Origin: Crocodylus rhombifer
Taxonomy: Eukaryota > Chordata > Crocodylia > Crocodylidae
Direction of reading: 5' to 3'
Length of the DNA stretch: 64,000 bases
NCBI GenBank assembly: GCA_038503035.1
Contig: JAVSML010024326.1
Coordinates: forward strand, 62,001-126,000
The number at the start of each line of letters is the position of its first letter. Within the stretch, counting starts at the first letter, position 1. Shown here piece after piece: positions 39,301 to 51,018 of the stretch. The position numbers were made by a program, and so were the translations under genes. The notes beneath the pieces were generated by a model. The model had not been told where the DNA came from. It saw nothing but the letters and a program-made list of their open reading frames with translations, and made no database searches.

Positions 39301-40075
39301 AAGTCCCAGATGGCTTTGGGCTAATCAAAAAGAACACAAGAATACCAGAAAAATGCCCTTGTTTTTGCCATGGGAAAGGCGGTGGATGACATTCTATGTG
39401 CCTTTCACCTCACTGAAGAGCAATATACAGATTATAAAAACATGAAAACGGTTTTTTTTTAATACTCATTTGATAGGTAAACAGAATGTTATGTGTGAAA
39501 GAGCCAAATTTAGTATGCCAGGAACCAAGGGAAACTGCAGGTCACACTCTAGCTGAACATTGCAGTTATGAGGTTGGGGTGGGGGAGAAACTCATAAGAG
39601 ACAGGATTGTTGTGGACATCAGAGACACAAGTTTATCAACACAACAACCGTTAAATCAGAACTCACATGAGTAAAAGTCTTAACAAAATTAAGATGCAAG
39701 AAACAGTAGTATAATTTAGGAGCTAACAGTATATCTAAAACTGCAAATGTCAGATAAAATTCTACATTAGAAATTTGTGGTCATTTCCAAGAAAGCAGGT
39801 TGTGACAGAATTTTCCCTCTTTCCTACAATCTAAGTGATACAAGGGTTGATAGTTCTCCTACTGGGATTGCCAGAAATGCAAGGACTCTTTCATGCCCAT
39901 GGGAAGGTAACTTCAGACCCTGTTACCAATACAGCTTAAATCTACGTGGCCCAACCTGAAGGAATTTAAGAATCAAGGTGCTGAATTAAAACTTCATTAG
40001 CAAAAAATGTCCATACTGGGCATAGAGCAAAACCACTACCAGAGCTTCTGCTGAGGGACAATGATTTTAACATTA
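39300..40075 (+). other. Intron without recognisable features
   Basis: No family similarity or inverted repeat seen. Confidence 0.5.
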
Positions 40076-40079
40076 TAAA

Positions 40080-41100
40080 AACCTTAGTCTGTCTGTCTGT
40101 CCCTCTGTTATTCACACTCTGATTGGTTATCTTGGCAGCCAACCACAGTGCTTACTGAAACAACCAATCAGAGAGCTCTGCACAGAGAAAAGCCCCACCA
40201 TGACAGCAGGGACTGAAGGGGCAGAGCAGGGAGATAAGGCCAGCGGTGCTGTCCTCGCCCCCCACTCCTTGGAGGCAGAGGGGGACGGCAGGGACAGTGC
40301 TCTCGTGACAATCAGGTCTGAAGGGCTGGAGCAGGGGGGCCAGTGCCACTGGTCTCACCCCCCCATCCCTCAGTCCTGGCTGTCATGGCAGCTCTGCCCC
40401 CACCATCCCCCAGCAAGTCGGGGCGGGGGGGGGCAAGGATAGCAGCAATGGCCTTACCCCCCTCCCTGGCCCTGCTCCTTGGAGGCAGAGGGGGACAGAG
40501 AGGGGGGAAATGGGCCTGGACCTAGTGGTGGGGGAAGGGGAAGCGGGGGGGTGGAACAGGGCCGGGCGAGAAGTGAGGGCAGGGCCAGATGCAGAAACAG
40601 AGGGGGACAGCGGGGACAGCACCACCATGACTGCTGGTCTCACCCCCCCTCCCCCAGTCCCTCAGTCTCTGCTGTCATGGCAGCACTGTCCCTGCTGCCC
40701 CCCTCTGCCTCCAAGGACCAGGGCCACAATGAGCAGGGTAAGCCCAATGCCACTGGCCTCGTCCCCTGGCTCTGCCCCCTCAGTCCCCGCTGTCATGGCA
40801 GTGCCACCCCTGCTGTCCCCCAGCAGGGCTGAAATGGGGCAATGAGGACAGCACCACTGTCTTCACCTGACTCCCTGGCCCTGCTCCTTGGAGGCAGAGG
40901 GGAACGGAGGCAGAGGAAAATGGGCCCGAACCAGATACGGCAAAATTCCATACCATTGAACTTGCTCAGCATATACCGAAGACTACTCAATTCCTCTAGA
41001 ACGATGGGGGGGAGGGGGGAATGGGGCCAGAGGCAGAGCAGCAGCAACACAGGGCATTGGGTGGTGCTCCTCCATCACCTCCCACTCCTCCTTCCCCCCC
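40080..41100. repeat. GC-rich foldback with recurring subunits
   Basis: The left arm (about 40195-40400: catgacagcagggactgaag, ccttggaggcagaggggga) is inverted in the right arm (about 40640-40830: ccccctctgcctccaagga, ctcagtccccgctgtcatgg). The subunit ccctggccctgctccttgga also recurs directly at 40470 and 40878. At the left edge ctctgattggtt (40118) and aaccaatcagag (40163) form a further inverted pair. It is bounded on the right by the CR1 at 41135. Open frames are composition artefacts. Confidence 0.7.
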
Positions 41101-41134
41101 CACCCCCATCATTCTTGACAGGCAATTGGCTAAT

Positions 41135-42085
41135 AGATTCATAATAAGTTAGGGTTGGAAGTGACCTCAGGAGGTCATCTAGTCCAGCCCCCTGCTCAAA
41201 CTAGGATAATTCCCAACTAGATCATCCTAGCCAAAGCTTTTTCTAGCTGGGTTTTGAAAACAGCCAAGGATGGAGCGTCTATCATCTCTCTAGGTAACCT
41301 GTTCCAGTGTTTTACTACCCTCCTAGTCAGAAAATTCTTTCTAATATCTAACCTAAACTTCCCTTACTGCAACTTGAAACCTTTGGTCCTTATTCTGTCA
41401 TCTGCCACCACTGAGAACAGTTTAGCTCCATCCTCTTTCAAACTCCACTTCAGGTAGTTGAAGGCTGCTATTAAATCGCACCTCAGTCTTCTCTTCTCTA
41501 AACTAAATAAGCCCAGTTACCTCAGTCTTTCCTCATAAGTCATGTGCCTCAGCCACCTCACCATTTTTGTTGCCCTCCACTGGACTCTTTCCAATTTGTG
41601 CACAACTTTTCTGTAGTGGGGGCCCAAAAGTACTCCAGCTCTGGCCTCGCCAATGCTGAGTAGAGGGGAATAATCACTTCCCTTGTCCTACTGGCAACAC
41701 ACCTACCAATGCAGCCCAGGATGCCATTAGACTTCTTGGCAACAAGGGCACATTGCTAGCTCATATTCAGCTTATTGTCCACTGAACCCCAGATCCTTTT
41801 CTGCAGAGCTGCTGCCCAGCCAGTCAGCCCGCAGCCTGTACCAGTGCATGGGACTGTTCCATCCTAAGTGCAGGACTTGGCACTTGCCCTTGTTGAACCT
41901 CATGAGATTCATTTTGGCCCAATCCTCCAATTTGTCTAGGTCACTCTGAATCCTAGCCCTACCCTCCAGAATATCTACTACTCCCCCCCGCTTGGTGTCA
42001 TTTGCAAATGTGCTGAGTGTGCACTCTATGCCATCTTTCAGGTTGTTTGTCTCGAAAGCTCCCAGATGTTTGGAAGTATTCAAAA
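41135..42085 (-). pseudogene. CR1 LINE, 5'-truncated (antisense)
   Basis: The 3' tail at 41135-41210 reads gattcataataagttagg, then gacctcaggaggtcatctag and tccagccccctgctc. On the - strand, 42083-41772 encodes part of the RT palm and thumb with FANDTK in place of FADDTK, then RIQSDLDKLEDWAKMNLMRF and CQVLHLG. Stops interrupt the rest. Older than the copy at 13985. Confidence 0.88.
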
Positions 42086-42904
42086 TATGGCAAACGTGCC
42101 TATATCCTACTTTGTGGGTGTGTCTACATGAGACACTTAAGTGTGCAGTAGCATAGTTTATTGTGCAGTAAGCACGCGTGTCTACACACGTGCATGCTTA
42201 TTGCGTAGTAAAAATGCTTAATCATGAGTAAATTTGTTTCCTGCAATTTACTTGTGATTAATTACAGTCATGCATGTATAGACATGACCTGGGAGTTAGC
42301 TTGCTTGCTGGACAGCCCTGCCACTAGGGGTTGGCCTGAGGCTAGCCCCAGGCCTCTGGGCTTGGAGCCTTCCTGTCCCAGGGCTGGGCTGCCTCAGACC
42401 TTTAAAAGCCTGCAGGCACTCAGAGCCTGGGGCATACCAGCAGGAAACCTGAGGGTACTCCAGGCCCATGTGTACCCCTGGGCAGGCCACAGGCTGCCTG
42501 CCCTAGCCTGCCTGCACCCCTGTGCCACTGCTTGGCACCACCTGCTGTGTGGCTGCCAGGCTGTAGGCTGCTCCAGGATGCTGCAGGTTCCAGCCAGCAC
42601 TGCCAGCCCCAGGCCCAGCTGCAGACACCTTCTGACCACTGTGGCCAGCTCCACCTGCCTGCAGTCCACCCCCACCAACCTACCCTGAGCTCACAGGTGC
42701 TATGGAGCCTTGTCCCTGCCACATGGCTGCCAGTCCTATACTGGGTCCCTGTGCTGTACACTGCAAGCAGCTGTCCAGGCCCAGCAGCACAGGGACAGCC
42801 ATGAGGAGGCCCAGAGAGGTGGTGCAGGAATCATGGTGGCATCCTCCTTGTCCTCAACTGTGCCTACATTCGTGCCCACCACGTGGGGCTCCAACTGGTG
42901 ACAG

Positions 42905-43090
42905 GAGGAGACTGGCAACCTCGTGGCACTGTGGGGTGAGGTGGAGGTGCAGTGCCAGTTCAAGTGGGGTGGGCACTCCAATGCCTATGTCTATAAGGGG
43001 CTGTCAACCTGGATGCAGGAGCATGGACACTACTAGTCAGCATGATAGTGCTGCATAAAGGTCAAGGTCTTGCAGGTACAGTGGATTTCC
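42905..43090 (+). pseudogene. Harbinger Myb/SANT-like domain remnant
   Basis: Reads NLVALWGEVEVQCQFKWGG, NAYVYKGLSTWMQEHGHY, then stops, then KVKVLQVQW. This is the trihelix/SANT pattern of Harbinger accessory proteins and matches 28445-28622 on the other strand of Harbinger-1. Upstream + strand frames (42224-42890) may hold its N-terminus but are not recognisable. The KSMSFM peptide follows near 43130. Confidence 0.7.
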
Positions 43091-43761
43091 AGTACTGGCC
43101 ACCGTCATTGGTCTGGGAGTGTCCTCAAGTCCATGTCTTTTATGCAGAAACTGATAGAAACTGATGCCCCAAGACCCAAGCCACAGCCATGCTGTCTATA
43201 GCAGCACGGACAACCTGACTGAGCCCCCACCCCGCCTGGCACCTCCAGTGATACAGTACCAGGGAAGGGTCCCTCAGGTGTACAGTAGCCTGTCCTGCTG
43301 AGCTCCCAGGCTGCACCCTCCACCAGAAGCTTGGGGAGCCCAAGCCAGCACCTGCCGAGCAAGCTCTGCAGCTCCAGGGCCGGCAACAAGTTGTGGCCAG
43401 CCATGATACCACCAGCTGTCAGCAGCACCAGATTCTCCCTGGCGGGGGCCCTCAACCAGGCCTTCACCCACTGCACCTCACCGTCTGAGGACACAACACA
43501 GAGCTGCACACCATCGCTGACAGCCATGACCTCACAAAGCCACCAGCCACAGCAGCCCCAGCCATATGGTAAGCCCTGCTCTGGGGGGAGAGCCCTCCCC
43601 TCCCTTTCCCTGCCTTTGGCCCTGGCCCCTGCTCCTGACCTCCGTCCCCACTCCACTCACTCACACTCCAGGTTCCCCCACCACAGCACATAGAGAGATG
43701 GGACACAGTGCCAAACTTTATCAAGAGTCTGTGACCCTGCAGCTAAGTGGGAATGGGCCTC

Positions 43762-44526
43762 TCACATGCCAAGGAACAAGTTGATGCTGGTGGTGATGTC
43801 CTTCTTGGCTGTGGGGGGCAAAGACATGTAGTGCAGCCACAGGTATTCCTCCAGGCAGCAGTGGAGGTTGTGGGGCAGCCTGGGCTTACCCGCTGCACTG
43901 ACATAGCTCAGGGTCCCATTCCAGGTGTGCAGGTTCACTGAGGGCACTATGCCCAGCAGCAGCAGCAGGGCATAGTGGGTTGGGCACCCCTCAGAATAGA
44001 CAAACAGCTCCTCACACACCACCCAGGGCACGCACACCAGGGCATGCTTGGGTTGCAGCTGCAGCGTGAGATGGGGGACTGACCCCATAACTCCTCCCTG
44101 GAGAAGATCCCCACAGGGAGGGCAGGGCTGTAGGCTGCTCCTTGCCCCAATCACCTGGGAGCCCTGCACCCCCCAAGCTTGAGTGCCATGGCCTGTGCAG
44201 CAATGCACCAGAGATGTTGGCCTGCTGGAGGAGCAGGGGGGAGTGAGGTCTGGAACTGCAGCAGCAGGTGCTACCAGGATCCTGGTCTGTCCCACCCTGG
44301 GAATGGTGGGTGGGGCGGGGGCAGGCTGCCTGCAGCCAGCACCCAGCAGCCTGCTGGCTCCAGGGGGGGAATAGGGATGGGGGGCTTGGCCACAGACTAC
44401 CTGGACCCAGGCCTGCCAGGCTGACTTACCATTGTCCCTGGCCCCCTGTACATGCCTGACCCCCAATCTGAGGCTGGGCAGCACCCAGCCCCTGGTACAG
44501 AGCACCTTATGCTTGAAATGTTGCAA
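43762..44526 (-). CDS. Unrecognised 254-codon open frame inside Harbinger-2
   Basis: Open from 44526 to 43762 on the - strand. The N-terminal half is low-complexity (P/S/G-rich). The C-terminal 100 residues look more protein-like, with HALVCVPWVVCEELFVYSEG, YALLLLLGIVPSVNLHTW and EEYLWLHYMSLPPTAKKD. The stop is followed about 40 bases on by a GATAAA poly(A)-like signal (about 43722). No homologue is recognised. It has no counterpart in Harbinger-1. It could be a third transposon gene, a captured host piece, or a chance frame in GC-rich DNA (antisense frames are also long here). Confidence 0.3.
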   Translation of the reverse strand: MQHFKHKVLCTRGWVLPSLRLGVRHVQGARDNGKSAWQAWVQVVCGQAPHPYSPPGASRLLGAGCRQPAPAPPTIPRVGQTRILVAPAAAVPDLTPPCSSSRPTSLVHCCTGHGTQAWGVQGSQVIGARSSLQPCPPCGDLLQGGVMGSVPHLTLQLQPKHALVCVPWVVCEELFVYSEGCPTHYALLLLLGIVPSVNLHTWNGTLSYVSAAGKPRLPHNLHCCLEEYLWLHYMSLPPTAKKDITTSINLFLGM

Positions 44527-45010
44527 ACTGTCGCAAACATCTTCTGTGTTATGGCTCTACAGGGCCTGTGGGGAGAAGCTTCACTTGGCATCCAGGATGT
44601 GGCCTCAGGGTCACTGCTACCCACAGCTGAGGACCCTGGACAAGACCACCCCCCCTCCTGGACTTCCTGGCCATGGCATCAGAGAATCAGCCAGAAGACA
44701 GCACATGTTGTGGGTGGAGGATGTGGCCCACCAGAACAGGTGGCCGGCAGAGGACATTGCCCATGAAGAGGCAGGGGACTGGTGCAAGGAGGTTTCGGAC
44801 CAGGAGCACTGGGAGAATGCCATTCTGGCCCAGGCACTGCAGGCCACAGACCATGATCACTGGGTGCTGGACACCATTCTGGCTCTAGCGGTTGCCTTCA
44901 TGCCACCCACTGCCTGGCCCCCAACCCTAGCCCTGCCTGCCCCTTGGCATCCATGCACCCCCCACCCTGCCCTGGGTCTGGTGCCACTCAGCGTCCCCGC
45001 CTGGGCCTAG
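44452..45010 (+). pseudogene. Possible 3' part of the Harbinger-2 + strand gene
   Basis: An open stretch whose later part (about 44690-44900) is acidic and helical: HEEAGDWCKEVSDQEHWENA. This resembles the charged coiled tail of SANT-like Harbinger proteins. A + strand AATAAA lies downstream at 45274. Similarity is weak and the link to the SANT module at 42905 is inferred. Confidence 0.3.
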
Positions 45011-45273
45011 CCCTGCTGCTGACCTCAGCTCCACAGGAATGGAGCTGATGCTGACTGCAGCAGGGCCGGGACCACATGCTGGCCCTGCTGGCCCTGGACA
45101 TTGAGTGCCAGAGGGGGAGCCACATCAGGCACTGTCACCCTAGATGAGCCCCACCACTTGCTGCACCTGCTGTGGCATGAGCACCATTGGAGGAGTGGCC
45201 AGAGGCTGGGTTGCTAGCTGCCTGGCTCTGTTCCCTAGACACCCCTGCCCCAGGATCCCCCACCCCAAGACAG

Positions 45274-45323
45274 AATAAAACAGGACCTTGTACAAAGTTT
45301 TCATGGGGAAAAAGGTGTTTTAT
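45274..45323. terminator. Two convergent poly(A) signals
   Basis: AATAAA on + at 45274-45279 and AATAAA on - (TTTATT at 45318-45323) face each other about 40 bp apart between the + strand module and the - strand transposase, as expected for 3' ends of two convergent transposon genes. Confidence 0.6.
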
Positions 45324-45526
45324 TGTTGGCGAGTGGGTAGGGTGGGTGGTGGAGGCTCTGTTTGTTGGGAAGGGTGGGAGATGGGGGCTGTGTTTGATGT
45401 GAGGGAAATAAAAACTTGTTCTTTTGAGACATGTCTGCATTGAGTGTGGTGCTGGGGGTGGGCAGGGAGGGTGGGTGGCGGTTCCATGGGCAGGTGGGCT
45501 AGAGCAGGGAGTGCTGAAGGAGGTGG

Positions 45527-46450
45527 TCAGCCAGCACCTCCCACACCTGGTGTCCTGGCCCCTGCTGGCAGGTGCACATCTCTCCTTGATGGTAGGCGAA
45601 GCTGCTGCTGCCACAGGTGATGCTGCTGCTTCCAGGTGTCCTCCATGAGCTGCACTGTCTCCATCCAGGCTTCATAGAGGAGCTTATCCCAGGTCTTGCA
45701 GATGTTATGCAACACACAGGCTGTGATGACGACTTGGGGGAAGTTGTTCTTAGTGAACTCCGGGCAGGTGGTGAGGATGCACCAGTATCCCCTGAGGCAG
45801 CCAAAGGCACACTTCACCAGGGCTTGGGTCTGGTCCAGGCAGCTCTTGAAGTGGGGGTTCAGGTGGCCAGTGTAGGGCCACTAGGTAGGCAGGGTCCCTT
45901 ATGAGGAAGGGTGGGATCACCACAGCATCCAGCTGGAGGTCTGACATCCCAGTGCAAAATGCACACTGTCCACCAGGCCCAACAGGACGGAGTTCTGGAA
46001 GACACAGGCATCGTGGGCATTGCCCACTAAGCCAATGCTCACATCCATGAAGTCCCTATGGTGGTCCATGATGGCTTGGAGCACAATGAAGTGAAAGGCC
46101 CTCTGGCTCTAGTAGGGGCAGTTCCTGTTGGGCAGACAGGTGATGGGGATGTGGGTCCTGTTGAGGGCCCTGATGCACTGGGGGAATCACAGAGCATGGA
46201 ACCCCGCCACCACCAGGGGGTCAGGCACATATAGCACGGTGTCCCCCAGCACATTCTGGAGGGTGCTGCACACTTCCAGGACAGCCTCTCCACTGGTGGC
46301 CTTGCCCACACCAAACAGGTGGCCAATGTACTGCAGGCTGGCAGGCATGGGTAGCTTGAGCAGGGCAAGGGGCCACCTCTGTGCTCACAGGGAAAGGAGG
46401 CCATATGTCAGTGTGGTGTTGCTCTGGGTGGGGTCAGAGCTTCTCCAGGA
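45527..46450 (-). pseudogene. Harbinger-2 transposase (DDE) remnant
   Basis: From 46450 downward the - strand carries frame-shifted pieces parallel to the Harbinger-1 transposase: CAAPSRMCWGTPC (46390-46270 region), VIPPFLIRDPAYL at about 45915 (here the catalytic aspartate before PAY is kept), and KCAFGCLRGYWCILTTC with NFPQVVITACVLHNICKTWD at 45817-45650. Stops and shifts make it inactive. Confidence 0.82.
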
Positions 46451-47169
46451 GGTCCTGGAAGGTGGCTCAAGTCATGTGGAACATCTCCAACCATTGGTCA
46501 TCATTCTAAGTGTGCTGACGATGTACAGCCACCAATCCTGGCTGGCCTGGTGGGCCCAGAGGTGGTGGGAATGGAGGACCAGGATGGCTCTGGTGGCTCC
46601 AGCAGTTATATCCTGATGCCTGTTGGTGGTGCCCCTACTGGGGTCCAGCCAGGCATATGCGGTGGAGGCAGCAGGTGTGTGGCAGAAGCCTGGCAGGTGG
46701 TCGCTATGTGTGTGGGAGGCAGGAGGAGGGAGACAGCGGCCTGGCAGTGGTCAGCACAGTAGGCCAGCATGGCAGCCAGCAGGAGCCAAGGGCACTGTTT
46801 GTCACTGCAGGGTGGGAGCAGCCATTGAACTGAGAGGCATAGCTGAGGAAGAGAATGCTGCCATGTGTGGTCTCTGTGCTCAGCACAGCAGTCCTGGCCA
46901 TGGAAATAGCTGGCCACAGAGCAGCCAGCAGAGCTGCCTTTTGAAGAGGGCTGCTAGCTGCTGGCTGCTGCAGCCAGAGCCTGGAGCTCCCCCTGGTGGC
47001 AGCACAGGCCCATTGCAGAGCCCTGGGAAGTTAGAGCAGTGTGGCAGCAAATTTGCCCCTACTTCCCTGTGCATGTAAATGCTTGCCTGGCACCATTTAC
47101 TTACATGTAAACTTGTGCCACATCAAATGTACATGTAAATGTGCTCAGTGGAGACCTCAAACGGCTTTT

Positions 47170-47855
47170 ATTGGTGAAATGGAATTCATCTTCAATATCT
47201 TCCACCACAAGAAAAAGCAGATCAGACACTGGCATGCAAAGGGTCAGAAAATGAAAAGAGTCCTTTGCTTAAAGAAGTCTACCAGAAATCTCCATTAGGG
47301 AGGAAGGCTCTACAGAAGTTAGAACATGGTCAGGAAGGCTGGCCAGATCTCCTTAGGGAATTGACCCCTAGAGCCTTGTTGCACATTACATTTATGACAT
47401 GTTAACAACACTTAACATTCTAACACCTGAATATTCAAACAATAAAAATGCATGTGAAGTACCATCTTAGCAAAATTTGGAGTTTTCTGATGAAGAGTAT
47501 CTCCAGGTCTTGTTACCTAATTAATGTTGTGATAACTTCTGACTGGAAGTAATATAATCAGGAGACTCCAGTGTAGGGAGAGGTGTTTGTTGTCCCAGCC
47601 CCACCGTGCCACACTGAAGCTTTGAACTGGCCCTGGTACAGTGCCAGAGCTAAGGGCAATAAACAACTGTGTTGTTCCTACTCCCTACAGCACACCACAG
47701 CACTGGAGTTTTTGAGGGCTTCAGCACTTAAGATGCACTCTATTTAGATTATAGTAAACATTACTGTGAGACTACTCAGAAAACTTTCTAACTCATTGCA
47801 AGTGTTATAGTTCAGTGTTAATCATTTAAAAGTTGTGATCTAGTCTTGTTTTTTT
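47170..47855 (+). other. Intron without recognisable features
   Basis: AT-rich, no repeat family recognised. Confidence 0.45.
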
Positions 47856-47857
47856 GT

Positions 47858-48130
47858 AAAGAAAGGGAGATGTGGAGGGATGAAAAAGCCCTGGTCCTCC
47901 TTACCCACTAGAGTGTAAGGTTGTACTAGAGGGACAGTAATAAACACTGGAGAGCCCCTGCAGGGGGGAACTGATTATTAACCACACTAAGGCAGCATGT
48001 GTGTCCCTCCTTCACATTACATTACAGTGACTACAGCATCTGAAGGAGGAAGGTAGGAGAAAAAAACCACAGCAAATAAATGTTGGTGAACAGAGAGACA
48101 GAATAGGAGTGGGGAGATGTTTTATTAGGC
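47858..48130 (+). repeat. Retroviral-type 3' LTR fragment with polypurine tract
   Basis: aaagaaagggaga (47858 onward) is a polypurine tract directly followed by an LTR-like start tgtggagggatg at about 47872. AATAAA lies near 48074. The internal block at 47922-47965 is shared with 38960-39010. No gag, pol or env frame is seen upstream. Confidence 0.5.
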
Positions 48131-48287
48131 TGGAGGGATCTAGAGAAGGGATAGCTTGCTGTTACATTTACAGAAGAAAAAGAAATATACACAGAAGTTG
48201 TATGTAGACAGTATTAATAGTATGCCAGAAATAGCATTAAAAATACACAGTATAGGTTTTGCAGAACCAGTGAAAACTGTTCTCATT

Positions 48288-48755
48288 GGGCATAGCTACA
48301 CACGCTACTAATATGCAGCCTATTGCTCTGGAGTTCATTGTTCCTGAGAGCTCCCAGACATGCTGTTTACACGTGCGCCTGGAACACAGCACATTGAGAT
48401 GGATTGGAGCAGTCCCAGCTGCCAGCCCGGGGCTGCTCTATTCCACCCCCGTCCCCCCCAGTATATGGGCCGGCTGGGGCACAAGGGTGCTTCAGTGTGG
48501 AGCTAGCCAGCAGGCAGTCCCCACACTAAAACATCCTTGTGCCCAAGCCAGCCCCATCAGTGTCTACAAGTGCACTGCTGTGCACAAAAAAATTCCACAG
48601 CACAGCAGGAATTGTATTTACAAGGACTACCTTGCTGTGGAGTTTATTAGTTTTGTGAGCACTAATAGCAATGCATGCGTGTAGACACTGAGATATTTAC
48701 TGTAGGGCTAATTAATCAGCTCCATAGTAAACATCTCATGTAGACGTGCATATTA
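48288..48755. mobile_element. Harbinger-like MITE
   Basis: Begins gggcatagctacacacg and ends catctcatgtagacgtgc, inverted ends like those of Harbinger-1 and -2. The interior has catgtgtctacaagtgc-like repeats and paired agctagcc blocks. Non-coding. Confidence 0.6.
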
Positions 48756-48764
48756 TATACTACA

Positions 48765-49340
<576 letters not shown>

Positions 49341-49434
49341 TGAATTAAACATCATGTAAATATTACATCAGATCCTCAGCATGTATAAATTAGCATAGTT
49401 TCAGTGAAGTGAGAGGAGATATGCCAGTTTACAA

Positions 49435-49958
49435 TTGAGAAAGATCATGGAGCTGGGCAGAAAACAAGCCTCCAGCCCTTTCCCCCTCCCCCCCAGTTCC
49501 ACAGTCACGGAGCTGAGCTGGGAACAAGTGGCCCAGCCTCCACCTGGTGTGCAGGGCTTCCCCAATCTACTAGTGGGGCAGCTAGAAGTGAGCAGCCCCA
49601 CTAGTAGATTAGGCAAGAAGCCCGGGACCAGCCTCTCCCCTGCAGCTCTTTCTAAGTCTCCTGCCCCGGATTGGGGAGCCAAGGCCAGGTGCTTGCTGCT
49701 GCCGGGACAGGGGGACATTGTCCCCACCTCAGCAGCAGGCAACTGTCTCCTGGCCACATGCTCCCTGCCAGCCCCTAGGCTACCACCTGGAGCTCTCCCC
49801 TGTTGCAGCAGGGTCCATTGCAGGTCTGCAGGAAATGGTGCAAATCTGCTCTGTAATCTCTGCATGTATAGATGCCTGCCCAAAAATGCTTATTCCAGAT
49901 TAGTTTACACCAGAGTAAATCTAGGCCAGAGTCAATGAATGTGTAGACATGCCCACTA
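49435..49958 (-). mobile_element. Harbinger-derived non-autonomous element (antisense copy of 61310-61920 type)
   Basis: The right end reads gtgtagacatgcccac. The reverse complement of 49780-49955 resembles 61330-61500 and 26440-26600 (gatttgctgc..., ctgcacatgcagggaa). A perfect 16-bp inverted repeat, aatctactagtggggc (49564-49579) with its complement at 49595-49610, lies inside. It fills a third of the 1.5-kb intron. Open frames here are artefacts. Confidence 0.6.
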
Positions 49959-50105
49959 TGTAGCATTGGTTAGGATACTTAACTTCCCTACTTCATTTTT
50001 CTCACCTATAACATGAGTCAAACAAGCACTAACTATCCTCAACAGGCTTTTGAAGATGTGTAAGTTAATACACGTCTGAAGGCACAGGCAAGTCGTTGTC
50101 TTTTT

Positions 50106-50215
50106 GTTTCATAGTTTCTAGGGTCAGAAGGGACCTGAGCAGATCATCTAGTCCAACCCCCTGCCATGGCAGGAAAGATTACTGGGGTCAAATGACCCCA
50201 GCAAGATGTTCATCT
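50106..50215 (-). repeat. CR1 LINE 3' end fragment (antisense)
   Basis: tttcatagtttctagggtca, agggacctgagcagatcatc and ccatggcaggaaagattact are nearly identical to the tail of the CR1 at 13985-14090, so both belong to one recent subfamily. Confidence 0.88.
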
Positions 50216-50219
50216 AGTG

Positions 50220-50838
50220 TGTGACAGTACAGTGAGGGAGAAATTTCTGTGAGCACTTTGGAATGCCTCTACACTATTTAAAGTTAATGTAAACCCTGTT
50301 ATGTAGACTATGAACTACATATGGCCTGTGGGCTAGATCCAGGCCACAGAGTCATTCGAGTCCACCACTTGAGCCAAGGAGCTTTAGCTGCACCGCAGCT
50401 GGACATCAGGGAGGCTTTGTCTGCACTTCAGCCTAACATCAGGAAAAAACAGCAATGAAAATAGTATGTCAGAAGTACTAGTTTGCTGGAGACCACAGCC
50501 GATTTCAGTCATCCCACTACTGCAGAAGCATGCCAGATAGTGCTGGCATATAGACTAGCAGATGGCCAGATATAGTGCTGGCCATCTGCTAGTACCAATA
50601 ATGGTTTTTACCTTTTAGAATGTGGTTAGAGCCTGAAAATCTAGGGAGTTTTAACTTCTGGCTCTGGGAACTTTTCCTTCTCAGACTTTTAGGATTTTCT
50701 TTATACAACATCCTTGAGGATTTTCAGTCTCTCTTTGATAGAAAGACAGAAGGGCACTTGATGAGTTCTATAGCAAATCAGAATCCCCAGAATAGAAGAG
50801 ACATGTATTTTATTTGTACGTGTTGTTGTTTCTTCCAG
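50220..50838 (+). other. Intron end before exon D
   Basis: A ggccatctgctagta block and its complement (near 50545 and 50580) form a small inverted repeat; otherwise nothing recognised. Confidence 0.45.
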
Positions 50839-50976
50839 TTTGTGTGTGTTGAAAGCCTTGTGACAGCTGTGGTGGATATGTACCCAAAGATTTTCCGAAG
50901 GGGATACAGAAGAGAAATGTTGATTCTTGCCCTTTCAATTGTGTCATACTTCATTGGCCTAATAATGTTAACAGAG
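50839..50976 (+). CDS. SLC6A11: SLC6A11 exon D (138 bp): TM8 end and TM9
   Basis: Acceptor gtttcttccag ends at 50838; donor gtaaga begins at 50977. Reads [38 protein letters not shown] and ends LIMLTE on a full codon, 46 codons in all. FVCVES has cysteine where GAT-1 has threonine, a known difference between GAT-1 and the GAT-2/GAT-3 branch. The RRGYRRE segment is the basic intracellular loop before helix 9. Intact. Confidence 0.93.
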
Positions 50977-51018
50977 GTAAGATACCCTTTGATTCACTTC
51001 AGAGCTACAGCCAAGTGT

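Larger units (their letters stand above)
42115..47160. mobile_element. PIF/Harbinger transposon 2 (Harbinger-2)
   Basis: The left end reads gggtgtgtctacatgagaca followed by gtgtgcagtagcatag and rows of tgcagtaagcacgcg, matching the right end of Harbinger-1 in inverse. The right end is decayed, in acatgtaaatgtgctcagtg. From left to right it holds a SANT-like module (+), extra sequence (43400-45250), two convergent poly(A) signals and a transposase (-). Confidence 0.7.

Noticed and set aside
40200..41050. Several overlapping frames of 80-117 codons and paired CCAAT boxes suggesting a promoter
   Set aside because: GC-rich foldback. The inverted gattggtt/aaccaatc pair is more likely an element end than a promoter; no transcript evidence.
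43105..43656. 183-codon - strand frame overlapping the SANT module
   Set aside because: Lies antisense to the SANT-like sequence that matches Harbinger-1, and shows no motif of its own.
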